Assembly: GCA_028715025.1 (NCBI GenBank)
Contig: JAQTLG010000087.1
Coordinates: 1 to 6,888 of the forward strand
From: Dehalococcoidia bacterium
Lineage (GTDB): Bacteria; Chloroflexota; Dehalococcoidia; GIF9; UBA5629
DNA length: 6,888 bases
Reading direction: 5' to 3'
Both the position numbers and the translations under genes were made by a program. Of this stretch, positions 6,196 through 6,888 are shown one piece after another (within the stretch, counting starts at the first letter, position 1; every line of letters starts with the position of its first letter). The notes under the pieces were generated by a model, which saw nothing but the letters and a program-made list of their open reading frames with translations, was not told where the DNA came from and did not search any database.

Positions 6196-6888
6196 GAGAT
6201 TATTCTCCCTATATGGCCCGCCCGCAAGGCGAAGTCGCATAGCACCAGCGACATCATGGCTTCAACCACGGGCACCGCCCTCGGCACGATGCAACTATCG
6301 TGCCGGCCTTTTATGGATAGATCGATCGTCCGGCCCGTCTTGAGGCTGACGGTCTTCTGGCTCTTGCCTATTGACGCAGTAGGTTTGAAGACTATTCTAG
6401 CGATGATGGGCATGCCGTTGCTCAATCCGCCCGAGATGCCGCCTGCGTGGTTGGTAAGAGTGACTATTTTCTTATTTTTCACGCTGAAGAGGTCGTTGTG
6501 TTGAGATCCCCGCATAGATGCCGCGCTGAAACCGGCGCCGAATTCGACAGCCCTGGCGGCGGGTATGGCGAAGAAAGCTTTGGACAGCTCTCCCTCCAGC
6601 GTGTCGAAGACGGGCTCCCCCAGCCCGCCGGGAACATTGAGCGCCAGCGCTTCCACCGTGCCGCCGATGCTGTCGCCCTCCTTCTGCACGGCCTGGATCA
6701 CGGCTATCATTTTTTTTGCCGTCGCAGGGTCCGCGCACCTGACCGGGTTCTTATCTACGTTGCGTCTCGTGATATACGAAGGGTGAGGGTCGGCCCTGAT
6801 GTCACCGATCTGCATGGTGTGGGCGATAATCTCAATCCCGCGCAGCGACAGCAGCTTCCTGGCTATTGCGCCCGCCATGACGAATCCT
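6192..6888 (-). CDS. aroC: Chorismate synthase, C-terminal part
   Basis: The last 231 residues of chorismate synthase, which converts 5-enolpyruvylshikimate-3-phosphate to chorismate using reduced FMN. The frame is open through the right edge (GFV precedes the first visible Met), so the N-terminal third or so of this usually 360-390-residue enzyme lies outside. Family motifs seen are AGAIARKLL, EGDSIGGTVEALA, GLGEPVFDTLEGELSKA, AIPAARAVEFGAGF, MRGSQHNDLF, NHAGGISGGLSNGMPI, KPTASIGKSQKTV and the C-terminal GRHDSCIVPRAVPVVEAM. These include the FMN and substrate-binding His, Arg and Asp regions, and the part visible looks intact. It overlaps pheA by four bases and would be co-transcribed with it; further shikimate genes may lie upstream. 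Confidence 0.96.
   Translation of the reverse strand, partial: GFVMAGAIARKLLSLRGIEIIAHTMQIGDIRADPHPSYITRRNVDKNPVRCADPATAKKMIAVIQAVQKEGDSIGGTVEALALNVPGGLGEPVFDTLEGELSKAFFAIPAARAVEFGAGFSAASMRGSQHNDLFSVKNKKIVTLTNHAGGISGGLSNGMPIIARIVFKPTASIGKSQKTVSLKTGRTIDLSIKGRHDSCIVPRAVPVVEAMMSLVLCDFALRAGHIGRIIS

Noticed and set aside
6196..6240. 15-residue N-terminal extension of PheA from the upstream ATG
   Set aside because: It lies inside aroC, precedes the mutase domain with unrelated sequence, and the ATG at 6195 sits in a four-base overlap with the aroC stop.

Overview
The window reads as ordinary bacterial chromosome of moderate GC content, densely coded, with two gene groups facing each other. The best guess for the source is an environmental member of the Dehalococcoidia (Chloroflexota). 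This rests on the order aroC-pheA-tyrA, which I recall as the tail of the aromatic amino acid operon in Dehalococcoides relatives, and on the presence of 2-hydroxyacyl-CoA dehydratase/benzoyl-CoA reductase-type genes, which are common in strictly anaerobic relatives. It is inference; no rRNA or other taxonomic marker is present.

Left part, plus strand (1-2598): the tail of a short cysteine-containing protein (resembling ATC hydrolase-like proteins only weakly), a possible 14-codon mini-ORF, and two adjacent subunits of the 2-hydroxyacyl-CoA dehydratase family (317-1375 and 1387-2598). Each subunit carries the three-cysteine pattern expected to hold a [4Fe-4S] cluster, so together they probably form a heterodimeric, radical-type, oxygen-sensitive CoA-ester dehydratase or reductase. 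The ATP-dependent activator that such enzymes need is not in this window, and the substrate cannot be told from sequence.

Middle, minus strand (2606-4042): a 478-residue response regulator with receiver, PAS and HD-GYP domains, predicted to degrade cyclic di-GMP. It ends only 7 bases from the convergent dehydratase gene, and an 11-base tandem duplication creates its stop codon. It is preceded by a 204-base non-coding stretch with an AT-rich tract and small inverted repeats.

Right part, minus strand (4247-6888): the end of an aromatic amino acid operon, transcribed right to left: chorismate synthase (aroC, 5' end outside the window), bifunctional chorismate mutase/prephenate dehydratase (pheA) and prephenate dehydrogenase (tyrA). 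Each gene overlaps the next by ATGA, suggesting translational coupling. AroC makes chorismate, PheA turns it into prephenate and then phenylpyruvate, and TyrA diverts prephenate to 4-hydroxyphenylpyruvate, so the branch point to Phe and Tyr is encoded as one unit. I see no tRNA, rRNA, CRISPR array, insertion sequence or phage gene.
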